From Rhizomicrobium sp. (GTDB lineage Bacteria > Pseudomonadota > Alphaproteobacteria > Micropepsales > Micropepsaceae), in NCBI GenBank assembly GCA_037200985.1, contig JBBCGJ010000001.1:4254756-4318755 (forward strand): a stretch of DNA of 64,000 bases, read 5' to 3'. Under the pieces are notes generated by a model. The model made no database searches, was not told the DNA's origin, and saw only the letters and a program-made list of their open reading frames with translations. Positions 1-8,868 of this stretch are shown in pieces. Position 1 is the first letter of the stretch; each line of letters opens with the position of its first letter. Made by a program: the position numbers and the translations under genes.

Positions 1-1259
1 CCGCAAATGGAAGTTACGATGGCGCCTCCGGAACGTATCGCCTGACGCTGCAGCAATCGTGCCGCGCGGTCGGTACCGGCGTCGTTCCGCGGCCCTTCCA
101 TATCCCGGTCGTGACGTCTCTGATCGGCCGCGATGGCTCTGAATTGGCACCGCCGCGCACGCTGAACCTGACCGAACCGCGGCAGACATTCGTGTTCGAG
201 AACGTGCCGGCCGAGCCATTGCCTTCGCTCCTGCGCGGGTTCTCGGCACCCGTCACCGTCGAAGCCGACCTGACGGATGGCGGCCTTGCAAGCCTGATGG
301 CTCGCGATAGCGATCCGTTCGTGCGCTGGGATTCGGCGCAGCGGCTGGGCATCGCGCTGATTCGCTCTCTGGCAGAGGCCCATCGCGCGAATCTGCCGAT
401 GTCGGTGCCGGCGACCTTCAGCAGGGCTTTCGGTGCGATATTGGAAGATCGGGAAACAAGCGATTTTCTCAAGGCGGAAATCATTACTGTGCCGGACGAA
501 CCGGCCCTGAGCGAGGGACTTCAGAGCATCGATCTGGATGCGCTCATGGCGGCACGGGCGTTTCTGCGCCACGCTCTCGCCGTCGAATTCGAAGATATTC
601 TCCTGGCGTTGTACCATTCCAGGGAGTCCAACCAACCGTACAGCGCAGACGCGGAGCAGATTGCCAAAAGGCAGCTGAGGAACGTCTGCCTCGATCTGCT
701 GTGCGCACGCGGGACGCGGCAAGCGGCCCGGCTTTGCATGGCTCAAATGCAGAGCGCGGCGAACATGACGGATCAGTTCGCCGCCCTGTGCTGCCTGAGC
801 CATATGGATCTGCCCGAACGCCAAGAAGCGTTCGCCTGGTTCTACGATCGTTGGTCACACAGCAAGCAGGCGATCGACAAATGGTTCAATGCGCAGGCGC
901 TGTCGCGCGCGCCTGGCGCTGCGGATCGGATTCGCGCTCTTGCCGATCATCCGAAGTTGGACTCCAACGACCTGGCGCGGGGCTCACTCTTCTTTGGAGC
1001 GTTCTTCAGGCAGAATCGCGTTGCGTTTCACGACCCAAACGGCATCGGTTATCGGTTCCTTGCCGACCGTCTGCTGGAATTGGACAGGCTCGGGCGGAAG
1101 AACAGCCACTATCTGATGCCGCAGATCAACCGCTGGCGCATTTACGACGCGCATCGCAGGTCGCTCATGAAGGCCGAACTTGAGCGTGTGGCATCCGTCG
1201 AGGGAATTTCTTTGGGTTTGCGCGAGAATGTGATGCGCGCCCTGGGTTCAGATCATTGA
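1..1259 (+). CDS. pepN: Aminopeptidase N, C-terminal part (5' end outside window)
   Basis: The reading frame is open from base 3 and gives about 418 C-terminal residues. It has the beta-sandwich segment (TFVFENVPAEPLPSLLRGFS, then a FSAPV-type strand) followed by the helical ARM-like C-terminal domain (IAKRQLRNVCLDLL; NMTDQFAAL; DKWFNAQA) characteristic of Escherichia coli-type PepN of the M1 metallopeptidases. The HExxH zinc site and GAMEN motif lie upstream of the window. Known role of the family: cytoplasmic removal of N-terminal residues from peptides. It ends in TGA just before the amidase gene, so the two are probably co-transcribed and belong to the peptide-processing locus that follows. 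Confidence 0.9.
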   Translation, partial: ANGSYDGASGTYRLTLQQSCRAVGTGVVPRPFHIPVVTSLIGRDGSELAPPRTLNLTEPRQTFVFENVPAEPLPSLLRGFSAPVTVEADLTDGGLASLMARDSDPFVRWDSAQRLGIALIRSLAEAHRANLPMSVPATFSRAFGAILEDRETSDFLKAEIITVPDEPALSEGLQSIDLDALMAARAFLRHALAVEFEDILLALYHSRESNQPYSADAEQIAKRQLRNVCLDLLCARGTRQAARLCMAQMQSAANMTDQFAALCCLSHMDLPERQEAFAWFYDRWSHSKQAIDKWFNAQALSRAPGAADRIRALADHPKLDSNDLARGSLFFGAFFRQNRVAFHDPNGIGYRFLADRLLELDRLGRKNSHYLMPQINRWRIYDAHRRSLMKAELERVASVEGISLGLRENVMRALGSDH

Positions 1260-1270
1260 AAGGAACCAAC

Positions 1271-2662
1271 ATGCGGTCCGCGGTCGAGATTGCCGACAAG
1301 GTACGAAGGGGCGAGTGCAAGGCACGCGACGTCGTGCGCGCGTCGTTGGACACGATAGAAGCGCGCAATCCTGCGCTCAACGCTTTCATCGTGCTGGACG
1401 CGGATGCCGCCTTTGCGGCCGCCGACGCAATCGACGCGAAGGTCGCCCGCGGCGAGGATCCGGGCCTTCTGGCTGGCGTTCCTTTTGGCGTGAAGGATCT
1501 CGAAGATGCCAAGGGCTTTCGGACCACGCAGGGAAGCTGGTTCCTGAGAGATTCTCCCATCCAGACGACCGACACACCCTATATCGCGCGATTGCGCGCG
1601 GCCGGCGCCATTGTGCTGGGCAAAACCGCCGCGTCCGAATGGGGGATGGATTCGGCGACGCACACCACCTTGTGGGGCGTGACGCGCAATCCCTGGAATC
1701 CCGCCACGACGCCGGGCGGCAGCAGTGGCGGATCGGCTGCGGCTGTCGCGGCGGGATTGGTTCCTTTCGCGACCGCGACCGATGGCGGCGGCTCCATTCG
1801 CGAGCCGGCCGCTTTCACCAACCTGATCGGTCTGAAGCCCAGTCACGGCCGCATCGCCAAGACGAACGGATTCTCGAACTTCGCCGTTCACGGAGCCCTC
1901 ACGCGCACTGTCGCCGATACGGCGCGCTTCCTCGATGTCGCTGCCGGACCCGATGATCGCGATCGCCAATCGCTGCCGCCTGCCGGGTACGCTTATGAAG
2001 CGATCATCGAGACGCTCGACGTGCGGGGCCTTTCGTTTTTGTGGTCTCCGGATCACGGCTACGCGGTTGTCGAACCGGAAGTGATCGCACTGGCGCGGAA
2101 GGCAGCCGAGAATTTGGCGCGCGCGGCGGGACTTGCCGAAGCCTCCTTTGATTTCAAGCCGACGAACATCAAACAATGCTGGGTGGATATCATGGTGGGG
2201 GGATTGGAACAGGACATGATCCGGGACGGCATTCTTCCCGGCGGTTACGACAAGCTGTCGCCCCAGACGCGCGTCATTGTCGACCGGGTGCGCGCGCGCG
2301 CGACGCCGATCGATACCAATGCCGCCTGGGCGGGGATCAGGAAACTCGAGCAGGAGGTGGCTGCGCTGTTTCGCAGCACGGATCTTTTGATCTCGCCGGC
2401 GACCGCCTGCCGCCCTTATGCGGCGGAAAGCACGATTCCGCAATTCATCGATGGGCGCGACGCCAGCGCCTCCAGTGTCGAACCTTTCGGGATGCTGGCG
2501 AATGCCTGCTGGAATCCGTCGATTTCGCTGCCAGCCGGGTTCACGTCGGATGGCCTGCCGGTCGGCCTGCAGATTACCGCCCGACGTCATCGCGACGACA
2601 TCCTTCTGCGTCTGGCGCGGATTTGGGAGGAAGCATCCCCCTGGACCTATCCTTGGGACTGA
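1271..2662 (+). CDS. Amidase signature family amidohydrolase
   Basis: The 463-residue protein has the Ser-cisSer-Lys triad of the amidase signature family: Lys75 in GVPFGVKDLE, the cis-Ser in TPGGSSGGSAA (151-152) and the nucleophile Ser175 in DGGGSIREPAA. Family members hydrolyse C-N amide bonds of small amides, peptide amides or aryl-amides. The substrate cannot be read from the sequence. The start at 1271 is preferred over an upstream in-frame ATG at 1256 because AAAGGA lies 7 bases before it. It follows pepN after only 11 bases and precedes an aminotransferase, which fits release of an amine or amino acid that is then transaminated. Confidence 0.88.
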   Translation: MRSAVEIADKVRRGECKARDVVRASLDTIEARNPALNAFIVLDADAAFAAADAIDAKVARGEDPGLLAGVPFGVKDLEDAKGFRTTQGSWFLRDSPIQTTDTPYIARLRAAGAIVLGKTAASEWGMDSATHTTLWGVTRNPWNPATTPGGSSGGSAAAVAAGLVPFATATDGGGSIREPAAFTNLIGLKPSHGRIAKTNGFSNFAVHGALTRTVADTARFLDVAAGPDDRDRQSLPPAGYAYEAIIETLDVRGLSFLWSPDHGYAVVEPEVIALARKAAENLARAAGLAEASFDFKPTNIKQCWVDIMVGGLEQDMIRDGILPGGYDKLSPQTRVIVDRVRARATPIDTNAAWAGIRKLEQEVAALFRSTDLLISPATACRPYAAESTIPQFIDGRDASASSVEPFGMLANACWNPSISLPAGFTSDGLPVGLQITARRHRDDILLRLARIWEEASPWTYPWD

Positions 2663-2720
2663 ACAAGCCGCTCCCGTCGTTCGGTGCTCTCGAATGCCTT
2701 TCCGACCCGCGAGGTCCTAC

Positions 2721-4040
2721 GTGACGGTCCCGTCTACCAATCAGCTCAACGCTTTCTGGCTTCCGTTCACGCCAAACAGCGAGTTCAAACGCCGTCCGCG
2801 AATCGTCACGGGCGCCGACGGCATGCATTACACGGACCAGACCGGTCGCAGGATTCTGGACTCCGCGGCGGGGCTATGGTGTTCGAACGCCGGGCATTGC
2901 CGGCCACCGATCGTGAAGGCAATACAGCAGGCCGCCGCGACGCTCGATTTCGCGCCCAGTTTCCAATTCGCCCACCCGAAGGCGTTCGAGGCCGCGGCGA
3001 AGATTGCGGCACTCGCGCCCGGCAGCTTGAATCACGTCTTCTTCGCCAATTCGGGATCCGAAGCGGCCGATACGGCGATAAAGATCGCCGTCGCTTGGCA
3101 CCGCGCGCGCGGTGAGGGCTCGCGCACCCGGATCATCGGACGCGAACGGGCCTATCACGGCGTGGGCATGGCGGGGATTTCCGCCGGTGGTATCGGCAAC
3201 AATCGAAAGTGGTTCAACAGTCTGGCGTTTCCGGCCGATCATCTTCCCGCGACTTACGATCGCGAAAGGCAGGCATTCACAAACGGTCAGCCGCAATGGG
3301 GTGCTCACTTTGCCGACGAGCTGGAAAAACTCGTTGCACTGCACGATGCTTCCACGATCGCTGCCGTGATCGTCGAACCCATGGCCGGATCGACCGGCGT
3401 CCTGCCGCCGCCCGTGGGCTATCTCGAAAAACTCCGGGCGATCACGGCGCGTCACGGCATTCTCCTGATCTTTGACGAGGTGATCACCGGCTTTGGTCGC
3501 CTTGGCGCGGCCTTTGCCGCCGAGCGGCTCCGCGTCGTTCCCGACATCATCACCTTCGCCAAAGGCGTCACCTCCGGAACGGTTCCGATGGGCGGCGTGA
3601 TCGTGGATCAGCGGATCTACGATCAATTCATGGTTGCGCCCGATCACGCGATAGATTTGTTTCACGGCTATACATATTCGGGACATCCCCTGGCGGCGGC
3701 GGCGGCGTGTGCCACGATCGATCTTTATCGCGACGAGGGACTGTTTCAGCGCGCGGCCGAGCTCGAAGAATATTTCGCCGCCGCGGCCCACAGCCTCAAG
3801 GGTGTGGCGCATGTGATCGACATCCGGAACATGGGTCTTGCGGCCGCCATAGAGCTGGCGCCGATCGAAGGCGCGCCCGGCAAGCGGGGCTTTGAAGCGA
3901 TGAGGACCATGTTTTTCGAAGAGAGCGTGATGATCCGCATCGCCGGCGATTGCGTCGCCTTCTCGCCGCCCCTCATCGCCGAAAAATCGCATATCGACGA
4001 GATGTTCGGAAAGCTGGCCGCGGTCCTGAAGCGGGGATGA
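2721..4040 (+). CDS. Class III PLP-dependent aminotransferase
   Basis: About 439 residues. The fold is that of omega-aminotransferases of the beta-alanine:pyruvate type: NAFWLPFTPN near the N-terminus, the PLP phosphate-binding region NSGSEAADTAIK, the PLP-ring aspartate in LLIFDEVITGFGR, and the Schiff-base lysine at about residue 281 in TFAKGVTSG. It would move an amino group from an amine or omega-amino acid to pyruvate or a similar keto acid. I prefer the GTG start at 2721 with GAGG six bases upstream; an in-frame ATG at 2694 has no visible ribosome site. It lies 58 bases after the amidase and is probably in the same transcript. The substrate is unknown. Confidence 0.88.
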   Translation: MTVPSTNQLNAFWLPFTPNSEFKRRPRIVTGADGMHYTDQTGRRILDSAAGLWCSNAGHCRPPIVKAIQQAAATLDFAPSFQFAHPKAFEAAAKIAALAPGSLNHVFFANSGSEAADTAIKIAVAWHRARGEGSRTRIIGRERAYHGVGMAGISAGGIGNNRKWFNSLAFPADHLPATYDRERQAFTNGQPQWGAHFADELEKLVALHDASTIAAVIVEPMAGSTGVLPPPVGYLEKLRAITARHGILLIFDEVITGFGRLGAAFAAERLRVVPDIITFAKGVTSGTVPMGGVIVDQRIYDQFMVAPDHAIDLFHGYTYSGHPLAAAAACATIDLYRDEGLFQRAAELEEYFAAAAHSLKGVAHVIDIRNMGLAAAIELAPIEGAPGKRGFEAMRTMFFEESVMIRIAGDCVAFSPPLIAEKSHIDEMFGKLAAVLKRG

Positions 4041-4051
4041 GCGGCGGCGGC

Positions 4052-4080
4052 TTGACGGATATGTAAACGCGAGTCATATC
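4052..4080 (+). promoter_or_regulatory. Candidate promoter for the VOC gene, possibly leaderless
   Basis: TTGACG at 4052-4057 is separated by 17 bases from CATATC at 4075-4080. The ATG of the next gene is at 4088, so transcription would begin at or beside the start codon. A GATATG...CATATC dyad (4058-4063 and 4075-4080) overlaps it, and ATGTAAAC at 4061-4068 resembles one half of the operator-like sites near 7.7 and 10.4 kb. Confidence 0.4.
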
Positions 4081-4087
4081 TAGCTTC

Positions 4088-4516
4088 ATGTCCTTCAGCG
4101 AACTCACGCCGTTTCATCTCGCCTTCCCAGTGCACGACCTGGACAGGGCGCGCCAATTTTATGGCGGCATGTTGGGTCTCCCGGAGGGGCGCAGTTCGGA
4201 TCACTGGATCGACTTCGATCTGTTCGGTCATCAGATTGTCGCCCACCTCGGTCCCACTAGCGGCGGGAGCCCCGGCCATAGCCCGGTCGACGGTCACGAC
4301 GTTCCTGTGCCCCATTTCGGGGTCGTGCTCGACTGGCACCAGTTCGATGTCTTCGCCGAAAGGCTGAAGGCCGCCGGCATCCGGTTTGTCATCGCGCCAT
4401 GCATCAGGTTTCCCGGTCAAATCGGCGAGCAGGCGACGATGTTCTTCCTCGATCCCTCCGGAAATGCCCTGGAGTTCAAGGCGTTTCGCGATCGCAGCCG
4501 GCTTTTTGCAAAATAG
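4088..4516 (+). CDS. VOC (glyoxalase/dioxygenase fold) family protein
   Basis: A 142-residue protein with two beta-alpha-beta-beta-beta modules. Likely metal ligands are the His in PFHLAFPV near residue 10, the His in PVPHFGVVL near residue 77 and the Glu in NALEFKAF near residue 133. The sequence most resembles dioxygenase-like VOC proteins ([19 protein letters not shown] at the N-terminus; [16 protein letters not shown] at the C-terminus). Reaction unknown. No good Shine-Dalgarno precedes the ATG, consistent with the leaderless promoter noted just upstream. It lies between the aminotransferase and a TetR regulator in the same direction. Confidence 0.85.
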   Translation: MSFSELTPFHLAFPVHDLDRARQFYGGMLGLPEGRSSDHWIDFDLFGHQIVAHLGPTSGGSPGHSPVDGHDVPVPHFGVVLDWHQFDVFAERLKAAGIRFVIAPCIRFPGQIGEQATMFFLDPSGNALEFKAFRDRSRLFAK

Positions 4517-4633
4517 CGCGAATATTCTCAACGGCTGCGTTGAAAACGTCCGGTGCCGTCCGGTACGGCGCCGCGGCGATGATTGACTGGTCAAAGCCGT
4601 AATTCAATGTAAACAGGTGGCGAGTCGGCCGCT

Positions 4634-5341
4634 GTGGCGGAGGATTCGAAGGGGCGCTTGGAGGAGGGCGGGTTGTCCACCAGGAAAAAGGCAGCGGGAG
4701 GGAAGCGGCCGTATCATCGCGGCAACGTCGCGGAGGATCTAACCGCCGCGGCACTTCGTCTGTTGAAGACGGAGCCTTATGAAAATCTCTCAGTCCGCAG
4801 GTTGACGCGAGAGATCGGCGTCACGCCGGCCAATTTTTACAACCATTTCGAGAATCTGGACGATCTGCTGCTGAACATCGCGGCGGACGCGCATCTTCGG
4901 CGGGCGTTTTTCCTGCGGAAAACCGCAGAGAGCAGCGAGAACCGGATTGAGGCCGCGAAACTGGCGGCACTCGATTTTGTGGAGTTTGCGGTCAACAATC
5001 CGCAGATTTTCCGCATCATGTTCACGCTGCCGTCTCGCATAAAGCATGCGAAATGGGTGGAGGCCGCCGACACGGCGTTCGCCGCCTTTGTGTATCTCGT
5101 CTACGGTCAGGACCTGTTCGATCCGACGAATCTTGCCCGCTCGCGTCAGCAGTGCAAGGCCGGCTACGGTTATTTCGCACTGCTCTATGGTCTCGCCAGA
5201 ATTGTCCTGGAATTGAATTTCCCCATGAAGAGCAAGATCGACATGAAGGCGTTCGTCGAAGACATCGTCCGGCACTATGTCGACGGGTCCGCCAGCGAGG
5301 TATTCAAACGCAAGGTCGGCGGCAAATCGGACCGGGCTTGA
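4634..5341 (+). CDS. TetR/AcrR family transcriptional regulator
   Basis: A 235-residue protein from a GTG start. After a basic N-terminal tail comes a TetR helix-turn-helix (VRRLTREIGVTPANFYNHF, about residues 53-71), then a helical ligand domain with a conserved F-R-I-M-F segment (NNPQIFRIMF) of the type found in TetR members with WHG-like C-terminal domains. Such proteins usually repress neighbouring transport and catabolic genes until a ligand binds. It is the best candidate to recognise the GTTTATTT-type sites at 7665, 7837 and 10422. ATGTAAAC just upstream of its own start (4607-4614) would allow autoregulation; this is inference. Confidence 0.88.
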   Translation: MAEDSKGRLEEGGLSTRKKAAGGKRPYHRGNVAEDLTAAALRLLKTEPYENLSVRRLTREIGVTPANFYNHFENLDDLLLNIAADAHLRRAFFLRKTAESSENRIEAAKLAALDFVEFAVNNPQIFRIMFTLPSRIKHAKWVEAADTAFAAFVYLVYGQDLFDPTNLARSRQQCKAGYGYFALLYGLARIVLELNFPMKSKIDMKAFVEDIVRHYVDGSASEVFKRKVGGKSDRA

Positions 5342-5364
5342 AGGAACACGCCTGCCCAGATGTA

Positions 5365-5401
5365 AAAAGCCGCTGCTCACCGGATGGCGGCAGCGGCTTT
5401 T
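5365..5401. terminator. Bidirectional intrinsic terminator
   Basis: AAAAGCCGCTGC (5365-5376) pairs perfectly with GCAGCGGCTTTT (5390-5401) across a 13-base loop. The flanking A and T runs make it usable from both sides. It sits between the convergent tetR-type gene and the TonB receptor. Confidence 0.85.
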
Positions 5402-5418
5402 CTTCTGCTTTCTTGATT

Positions 5419-7560
5419 CTAGAACTGCCTCGTCAGCGAAACCATGACGTTGGCCGGCGCGCCCGCCGCGTTTCCGTATGTGATTCTCGCCGAATTATTG
5501 ACGTAGTACAGCTCATTGAGAATGTTATGGGCGTTGAGTTGAAGCAGCCATTTCTCATAGGTGTATGCGACCGTCGCATCGACCACCGTATAGCTCGGAA
5601 GTGGAAAAGTGGGGATCACGGCAGTTGCGTATGACGTGCGCCGATCACCCACATAACGCACACCACCCCCGAATGAGAGCCCCGCCAGCGATCCCTCCTC
5701 GATCGTATAGGTCGTGAACAGACTTGCCGTGTTTGTCGGAATATACAGTTCCTCCTGGCCGTTGGCGGCCGGTCTGGTCGGATTGTTAATCCGTGTATGA
5801 AGATAGGAATAGCCGAGATTGATCTGCCATGCGGACGTAATTCTTCCGATCGCTTGGAGTTCGACTCCTTTGTGGGTCACCCCGGTGCCGATGTAATAGT
5901 CGATGTTGTGGACCGTCTGATCGTACTGGGCGACGTTGTTCTCGCCGATTCTGTAAACCGCACCGGTCAACAGAAGGCGTCCATCGTCCGTGCGATACTT
6001 GACCCCGGCCTCGTACTGGGCACCGGACAGTGGCGGCAGGATACCGTTCAGCAACGAGGGGATGGCCTGTGGGTTGAACGATTCGCTGTACGAAACGTAA
6101 GCATTGGCGCCGGGAACCACTTCATAGGTGACGGCCCACCGGAAGCTCGTTTGGCCGTCGGTGACGGAGGCCTGATGAACGCCGTTGACCACTTCGTTTC
6201 CGTCCGGCTTTGAATAGGACACGCCCAACAGCACGGACAAGGGATCGAAGATCTGTATGACCGATTGAGCGGAGAGGGTCAGGGTGGCGATATTGATGTC
6301 CCGCCGGTAGTCGTACTGCGGATTGGTTGCGAGCGTGTTTATGACTTGGGTGATCGCCGCTTCGCCCGAGAAAAGGTTGGCTGTCAGGTTGTCGGGATAG
6401 GTCTCGTAGATCGGCTGATCGTTGTTCTGATACAGCGCCGCCACCGACAGGAAGCTGTTCTTGAGACCCAGGTCGTCGAGATGGTAGATGGCTGAGGCGC
6501 CAATACCGAAGTTCTTGTTCCAGACGGCAACGTCGCGGACAAAGCCGACGGTCATCGTCCCGTCGGGCTGAAGGCCGTAGGCATAGTTGGTCGGACCGGT
6601 GAGATTGCTCGCCTGATAGTTTCCTTTCAGGCTCAGCTCCCACATGTCCGTCGGATGCCAGTCGAGCGAACCTTCCAGGTGGAAGAGAGAAGTGTAATCC
6701 AGTTGGTCCTGCGAACCGATGAAGAAGGAGCGGGGAACCGGCGCCGGCTTGCCGTTCGGATAGCCGGGGATGCCTTCAAACGACGTCCGCTCGAACCGTT
6801 CGAAACCGCCGTGAATGTATCCCGAGAGCGTGTCGCTCAAATCGGCGTCGACGCCGCCGTAGAGCGTCGTCTTCGAATGGCGCACCAGGTCGATGAAGCT
6901 GTTGCCCGCGTCCTGAACCGCGACACCGATCGCGCGGACGCTGCCATCTGCGTTCAAGGCGCCGGCTGCCTGTCCTTCGAGACGATAGCTGTCCCAACTT
7001 CCTGTTTGGGCGGTGACGTAGCTTGGCGTGTCGGGATGCGCGCTTTTGGTGACCATGTTCACCAGGCCGCCGGGACTGGAGATGCCATACACGACGGAGG
7101 AGGGCCCTTTCACGACTTCCAGGCGCTCGATGATCGCGTAGTCAGGGTCGTTGTCGAAGAGGCTTTGTGGAAGGTTGATACCGTCCAGCGCCAAACCCGG
7201 CCTGAAGCCGCGGAGCGTAAAGGTCGAGGCGCCGGTCGAAGACTCGCCCGTGTTCAGTGCGCCCGGCGTGAATTCCGCGACATCGCTGATCGACTTCAGA
7301 TCGGCGGCCTTTATGAAATCGGCGCTGACCAGGCTTATCGATTGCGGCACCTTCTCGATTGGCAGCGGAAGATTTGTAACGCCGCGCGTGTCAGCGTTCA
7401 GGAACTGGTACGGCGCGCTGACCACCACCGTTTCGATGTTGCCCGTATCTTGAGCATGACTGCCTGTGTCTTGTGCTGGTTCGGCGGCAGCACTGGATAG
7501 TGCCAATGCCGACACGGCCGCGGATGAAAGCAAGATGCGCGTAAAGCTGATGTGCCGCAT
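5419..7560 (-). CDS. TonB-dependent siderophore-type receptor
   Basis: A 713-residue outer-membrane receptor. It has a signal peptide (MRHISFTRILLSSAAVSALA with AAAE cleavage context), a plug with the siderophore-receptor landmarks PQSISLVSADFI, TLRGF and VVKGPSSVVYGISSPGG, and a beta-barrel ending in VMVSLTRQF with the terminal aromatic residue. Homologues of this subfamily (FhuA/FpvA-like) import ferric siderophores, but many alphaproteobacterial members import other ligands. Its place beside peptidases and an AmpG-like permease argues for a peptide-like ligand; this is inference. An operator-like dyad lies about 105 bases upstream of the start. Confidence 0.92.
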   Translation of the reverse strand: MRHISFTRILLSSAAVSALALSSAAAEPAQDTGSHAQDTGNIETVVVSAPYQFLNADTRGVTNLPLPIEKVPQSISLVSADFIKAADLKSISDVAEFTPGALNTGESSTGASTFTLRGFRPGLALDGINLPQSLFDNDPDYAIIERLEVVKGPSSVVYGISSPGGLVNMVTKSAHPDTPSYVTAQTGSWDSYRLEGQAAGALNADGSVRAIGVAVQDAGNSFIDLVRHSKTTLYGGVDADLSDTLSGYIHGGFERFERTSFEGIPGYPNGKPAPVPRSFFIGSQDQLDYTSLFHLEGSLDWHPTDMWELSLKGNYQASNLTGPTNYAYGLQPDGTMTVGFVRDVAVWNKNFGIGASAIYHLDDLGLKNSFLSVAALYQNNDQPIYETYPDNLTANLFSGEAAITQVINTLATNPQYDYRRDINIATLTLSAQSVIQIFDPLSVLLGVSYSKPDGNEVVNGVHQASVTDGQTSFRWAVTYEVVPGANAYVSYSESFNPQAIPSLLNGILPPLSGAQYEAGVKYRTDDGRLLLTGAVYRIGENNVAQYDQTVHNIDYYIGTGVTHKGVELQAIGRITSAWQINLGYSYLHTRINNPTRPAANGQEELYIPTNTASLFTTYTIEEGSLAGLSFGGGVRYVGDRRTSYATAVIPTFPLPSYTVVDATVAYTYEKWLLQLNAHNILNELYYVNNSARITYGNAAGAPANVMVSLTRQF

Positions 7561-7664
7561 GATAAACCCCCTCTTGATCTACAATCCGGCCCTCGACCCG
7601 GCGAGGACGCGTCGGAAGTACGTCAATGTGACGACTGTTCATATGAAGGCGTAGCTTCACCATT

Positions 7665-7684
7665 ATGTCAACGTTGTTTATTTA
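7665..7684. promoter_or_regulatory. Operator-like site upstream of the TonB receptor
   Basis: ATGTCAAC-GTT-GTTTATTTA. Its two halves (ATGTCAAC and GTTTATTT, three bases apart) recur exactly at 10422-10440 on the other strand. The ATGTCAAC half contains a TTGACA -35-like hexamer reading toward the receptor gene, so a bound repressor would block polymerase. Confidence 0.6.
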
Positions 7685-7836
7685 TTCGGTCTCCAACTCC
7701 GAACGCCGTGTGGCGCGAACGACACTGTGGCGGCGGCGCTGGTGCGGCTGAACTGGCGCCTTGCGACAGCAGGGCGTGCTCAAAGATTGCCATGGCTGCG
7801 TTGTCCCGCATGTTGACACCGAGGCTTCGATGTCTC

Positions 7837-7857
7837 TAAATAAACGATGTTTATTTA
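7837..7857. promoter_or_regulatory. Perfect palindromic operator upstream of the SDR gene
   Basis: TAAATAAAC-GAT-GTTTATTTA is a perfect inverted repeat with 9-base arms and a 3-base centre. It shares the GTTTATTT half-site with 7665-7684 and 10422-10440. It lies in the 468-base divergent region between the TonB receptor and the SDR gene, in which I see no other gene. Confidence 0.65.
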
Positions 7858-8028
7858 AAGCCGGGCGCGTCGCATCCGCGACGCTGGCGGCATGACCGGC
7901 ACACCCGGCTCGATCGGTGCGCTGAAAAGCGCGTTGGCGGATTGAGTGTCGGTGACCCGCAGGCCCGTTTTTGGTCAGGGCGCCGTTGCGAGGACCGAAC
8001 AGGCGGCTCATGAAGTTTGAGGAAGAAT

Positions 8029-8802
8029 ATGGATCTGCGCCTTAGAGGAAAAAAAGTCGTCGTTCTGGGCGCCACACGGGGAATTGGCCGCGGCATCGCC
8101 GAGGCGTTTGCCGAGGAGGGCGCGGACGTGGCGATATGCGCGCGCAACGCGGCGCAGATCGACGAGACGGTTTCGGCGCTCGAGGCAAAGGGCGTTCATG
8201 CCGCGGGAGGTGCGCTCGACCTCACGGATACAGCGGCCATACGCAAGTGGATCGCGGACATCGCCGGCCGGATGGGCGGCATCGACATCCTCGTTTCGAA
8301 TGCCAGTGCCATGGTCTATACGAACGACGAGGCGGACTGGATCGCGAACTTCAAATTGGATTTACTGGGCGGAGGCGTCGCCGCGCTGGATGCGGCGAGG
8401 CCGTTCCTGATCGAGGGCGCCGCGGCAAAGGGCGATGCGGCCTTTATCGCGATCTCTTCGATCTCGGCCTCGCAGGTGTACGGGGTGGAGTCCTACGGTG
8501 CGATCAAAGCGGCTCTTATTCACTACGCGAAGGGTTTATCGCGCGAACTCGCTCCGAGCCATGTGCGGGTCAACGTGGTGTCGCCCGGCGGGGTCTATTT
8601 CGAAGGCGGGAATTGGCACAAGATCGAGGTGGAATCCCCCGAACGGTTCAAGCAGATCATCGCGCGCAATCCTTCCGGCCGTATGGCAAGTGTCGAAGAT
8701 GTTGCAAACGCGGTCCTGTTTCTCGCCAGCCCGGTCTCCGGATTCACCACGGGACTCAATATGGTGGTCGATGGCGGTATGACCGTGCGCGTCAGCCTTT
8801 GA
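8029..8802 (+). CDS. Short-chain dehydrogenase/reductase (SDR)
   Basis: A 257-residue classical SDR. The cofactor motif is GATRGIGRGIAE near residue 16, followed by the NNAG-equivalent SNAS, catalytic Ser in AISSIS, the YxxxK motif (YGAIK) and a C-terminal VVDGGMTVRVSL. It should oxidise or reduce a hydroxyl or keto group with NAD(P). Substrate unknown. The start at 8029 has GAGGAAG five bases upstream. It is transcribed divergently from the TonB receptor, and the shared intergenic region carries two related dyads, so the two genes are probably co-regulated. Confidence 0.9.
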   Translation: MDLRLRGKKVVVLGATRGIGRGIAEAFAEEGADVAICARNAAQIDETVSALEAKGVHAAGGALDLTDTAAIRKWIADIAGRMGGIDILVSNASAMVYTNDEADWIANFKLDLLGGGVAALDAARPFLIEGAAAKGDAAFIAISSISASQVYGVESYGAIKAALIHYAKGLSRELAPSHVRVNVVSPGGVYFEGGNWHKIEVESPERFKQIIARNPSGRMASVEDVANAVLFLASPVSGFTTGLNMVVDGGMTVRVSL

Positions 8803-8868
8803 GCATTGCGCATTTGTGCAACAGATCAAAGGTCTGCCAAACCGCCGGCTTGCATCCGTTGGTTCGCC

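Noticed and set aside
1887..1895. TTCACGGAG resembling the ECF decamer
   Set aside because: It lies inside the amidase coding sequence, lacks the AAA end and has no gene placed to use it.
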